A stretch of 7,169 nt of DNA, taken from Betaproteobacteria bacterium (lineage in GTDB: Bacteria; Pseudomonadota; Gammaproteobacteria; Burkholderiales; Thiobacillaceae). The notes beneath the pieces were generated by a model. That model saw only the letters and a program-made list of their open reading frames with translations. It ran no database searches and had not been told where the DNA came from. Shown piece after piece: positions 6,150-7,169 of the stretch. The DNA is taken from contig JAIFLB010000130.1 of NCBI GenBank assembly GCA_020049245.1, positions 1-7,169 on the forward strand, given 5' to 3'. A program made the translations under genes and the position numbers. Numbering within the stretch: the stretch's first letter is position 1; each line of letters opens with the position of its first letter.

Positions 6150-6248
6150 ATGGTTGAACGGCTGCTACGCGAAAAGGAGCGGTCCCACCAGTTGCGAGCC
6201 CTCAATGACCGTCCGGCCGAACGGCTGTCCGTGGACCACCAACCTTGA
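6150..6248 (+). CDS. Doubtful 32-codon plus-strand ORF or gene remnant
   Basis: ATG at 6150 opens a short, highly charged, helix-prone peptide (MVERLLREKERSHQLRALND, then PAERLSVDHQP). GGGAGG at 6142-6147 is a good ribosome-site sequence but only two bases from the ATG, closer than usual. The frame stays open upstream (EPAESIYEFIERE), so this may be the C-terminal remnant of a longer gene rather than a new small gene. I recognise no family. It is the only candidate plus-strand gene in the 242-bp gap between the antiporter and exporter operons. Confidence 0.2.
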   Translation: MVERLLREKERSHQLRALNDRPAERLSVDHQP

Positions 6249-6276
6249 GTGTCCGGCACGAATCAACCTTGCTGGA

Positions 6277-6570
6277 TCAACTGGGCAATTGCTGCTCGTC
6301 CGCATCCGCCGCCGCCCGCCCCAAGGCGTGCGATGCCAGCGGCAACGCTGCGAAAAGAATTGCTACCAGCAGGACCAGCCGCCAGGTCCAGGCCCAGTCC
6401 CAGGCCAGCAAGCCGGCACCCAGCGCGAACAAAGTCAAGCTCAGGGTGGCGGCCTTGGTGGCGGCGTGCTGACGGGACAGGGCATCCGGTAGGCGATAGA
6501 CCCCCAGCACGGCGATCAGCAGGATGACCAGTGCCAGACTGCAAATGAGCCAACCGAGGATTTCGTTCAT
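6277..6570 (-). CDS. mnhG: Multisubunit Na+(K+)/H+ antiporter subunit G (MnhG/MrpG/PhaG), 97 aa
   Basis: This is a small integral-membrane subunit of the Mrp/Mnh/Pha antiporter complex, which swaps cytoplasmic Na+ or K+ for protons and supports pH and salt tolerance. The family hallmark GVYRLPDALSRQHAATKAAT is at about residues 23-42. It is flanked by three hydrophobic segments: about 5-25 (LGWLICSLALVILLIAVLGV), 43-58 and 63-80. The C-terminal tail is polar (AAADADEQQ). The length is at the short end of normal. The ATG at 6570 overlaps the subunit F stop by 4 bp (ATGA), so translation is coupled. It is the last gene of the operon; I see no clear hairpin terminator after it. Confidence 0.93.
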   Translation of the reverse strand: MNEILGWLICSLALVILLIAVLGVYRLPDALSRQHAATKAATLSLTLFALGAGLLAWDWAWTWRLVLLVAILFAALPLASHALGRAAADADEQQLPS

Positions 6571-6836
6571 TCCGATTCACCTTCCGTCTGTATCTGAATC
6601 AGCCGCGCCCAGGCCAGGGTGGCGACGAAACCGACCACCGCCAGGCCGATGGCGACATCGAGGAACACCGTGCGCTGGCTCAGCAGCGCTGCGCTCAGGC
6701 TGAGCACGATGGCGACGGCGAACAGCAGGTCGAGGCCAATGACCCGGTCGGTGAGCGTTGGTCCTACCAGTAGTCGGTGCAGGCCGGGCACGGCGGCGAG
6801 GCCGGCGACAACGACAAACAGCAGGGTCAGGGTCAT
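6567..6836 (-). CDS. mnhF: Multisubunit Na+(K+)/H+ antiporter subunit F (MnhF/MrpF/PhaF), 89 aa
   Basis: This is an integral-membrane subunit of the Mrp-type antiporter. Three hydrophobic segments are visible: 3-20 (LTLLFVVVAGLAAVPGL), about 34-52 (LDLLFAVAIVLSLSAALL) and 58-77 (FLDVAIGLAVVGFVATLAWA). The family motif GPTLTDRVIGLDLL is at about 25-38; it contains the conserved Asp residues linked to cation handling in MrpF. The length is normal. It is joined to subunits E and G by 4-bp overlaps on both sides, keeping the canonical E-F-G order. Confidence 0.93.
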   Translation of the reverse strand: MTLTLLFVVVAGLAAVPGLHRLLVGPTLTDRVIGLDLLFAVAIVLSLSAALLSQRTVFLDVAIGLAVVGFVATLAWARLIQIQTEGESE

Positions 6837-7168
6837 GGCGTGGCTCCCGACAAGGTTCGCAGCGGCCGCACGAAGTCGCGCTGGATGGCGGCCAGCGTGG
6901 CCTCGGCCTGACTTGCATCGAGCAGGTGCAGGTGTATTTCGTGTTGCTCGATGTCGATCTCCAGACTGGTGGTGCCCGGCGTCAAGGTCGCCAGCACGCC
7001 AAGCAGGCTGGCGGCGCCGGGGCCGAGGTCGCCATAGTCCAGGCGGGCGAAGCCCGGCTGCACCTGGCCGCGCGGCGCCAGAATCACTCGCGCCGTAGTC
7101 CAGCCGGAGAGGACCAGTTCTTTCATAAAGTTGGCCAGCAACAGCAGCATGGCTTGGGGTCGTGTCAT
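6833..7168 (-). CDS. mnhE: Multisubunit Na+(K+)/H+ antiporter subunit E (MnhE/MrpE/PhaE); short, or cut by the right edge
   Basis: This resembles the C-terminal two thirds of MrpE. A hydrophobic N-terminal stretch (MLLLLANFMKELVLSGWTTA, about residues 7-26) leads into ARVILAPRGQ, then the soluble part LGPGAASLLGVLATLTPGTTSLEIDIE, where the LxTLTPGT segment is the family hallmark, then EIHLHLLDASQAE. It is 111 aa from the ATG at 7168-7166, while MrpE proteins are usually about 160 aa with an extra N-terminal hydrophobic region. The window ends one base beyond this ATG, so the frame may well continue upstream. Either the gene is cut off by the edge or this is a short form of the subunit. It overlaps subunit F by 4 bp. 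Subunits A-D would be expected beyond the right edge. Confidence 0.87.
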   Translation of the reverse strand: MTRPQAMLLLLANFMKELVLSGWTTARVILAPRGQVQPGFARLDYGDLGPGAASLLGVLATLTPGTTSLEIDIEQHEIHLHLLDASQAEATLAAIQRDFVRPLRTLSGATP

Positions 7169-7169
7169 G

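Noticed and set aside
6053..6259. 68-codon minus-strand frame in the spacer
   Set aside because: The peptide is rich in Ser and Arg with no domain, and no ribosome site supports it.

Overview
The window looks like a piece of a GC-rich proteobacterial chromosome, most likely Pseudomonas-like. The grounds are the GTAGGAG/CTCCTAC REP-type palindrome, the mnhEFG tail of a multisubunit cation/proton antiporter operon, and the overall gene style. This is inference from composition and gene content, not a taxonomic call. Every convincing gene lies on the minus strand, so transcription runs from high to low coordinates.

Layout in the direction of transcription. (1) 7168-6277 holds the end of a multisubunit Na+(K+)/H+ antiporter operon: subunits E, F and G joined by 4-bp ATGA overlaps. 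(2) 6276-6035 is a spacer with no convincing gene, only a weak 32-codon plus-strand ORF. (3) 6034-2095 is a four-gene operon: a HlyD/MacA-type periplasmic adaptor, a MacB/FtsX-type permease, its ATPase, and, 91 bp later, an outer-membrane beta-barrel protein that resembles the DUF6268 family. (4) 2094-1745 is a partly AT-rich intergenic region with a weak terminator for the exporter operon and a candidate promoter for the next gene. (5) 1744-1328 is a small protein resembling the AF1514/DUF5619 family, followed by a clear rho-independent terminator. (6) 1156-854 is a 100-aa protein of unknown function. (7) 890-741 is a nested inverted-repeat element with a REP-like core. (8) 621 to the left edge is an ADP-ribosylglycohydrolase (DraG-like) gene with an internal, frame-breaking deletion, so probably a pseudogene.

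How the genes fit together. The adaptor, permease and ATPase form a complete inner-membrane and periplasmic export machine of the MacAB/DevBCA/LolCDE mechanotransmission type. No TolC-type channel is present, and the only outer-membrane candidate is the downstream barrel. The two small genes at 1744-1328 and 1156-854 have separate promoters but share an 11-bp dyad, TGTCYAGGACA, about 60-70 bp upstream of each start. This suggests one regulator controls both, and it is the least expected signal in the window. The antiporter genes appear unrelated to the exporter operon.

I found no tRNA, rRNA, CRISPR array, insertion sequence or known riboswitch. No fully new system is evident. The best leads are the shared dyad, the exporter/barrel operon and the broken DraG-like gene.
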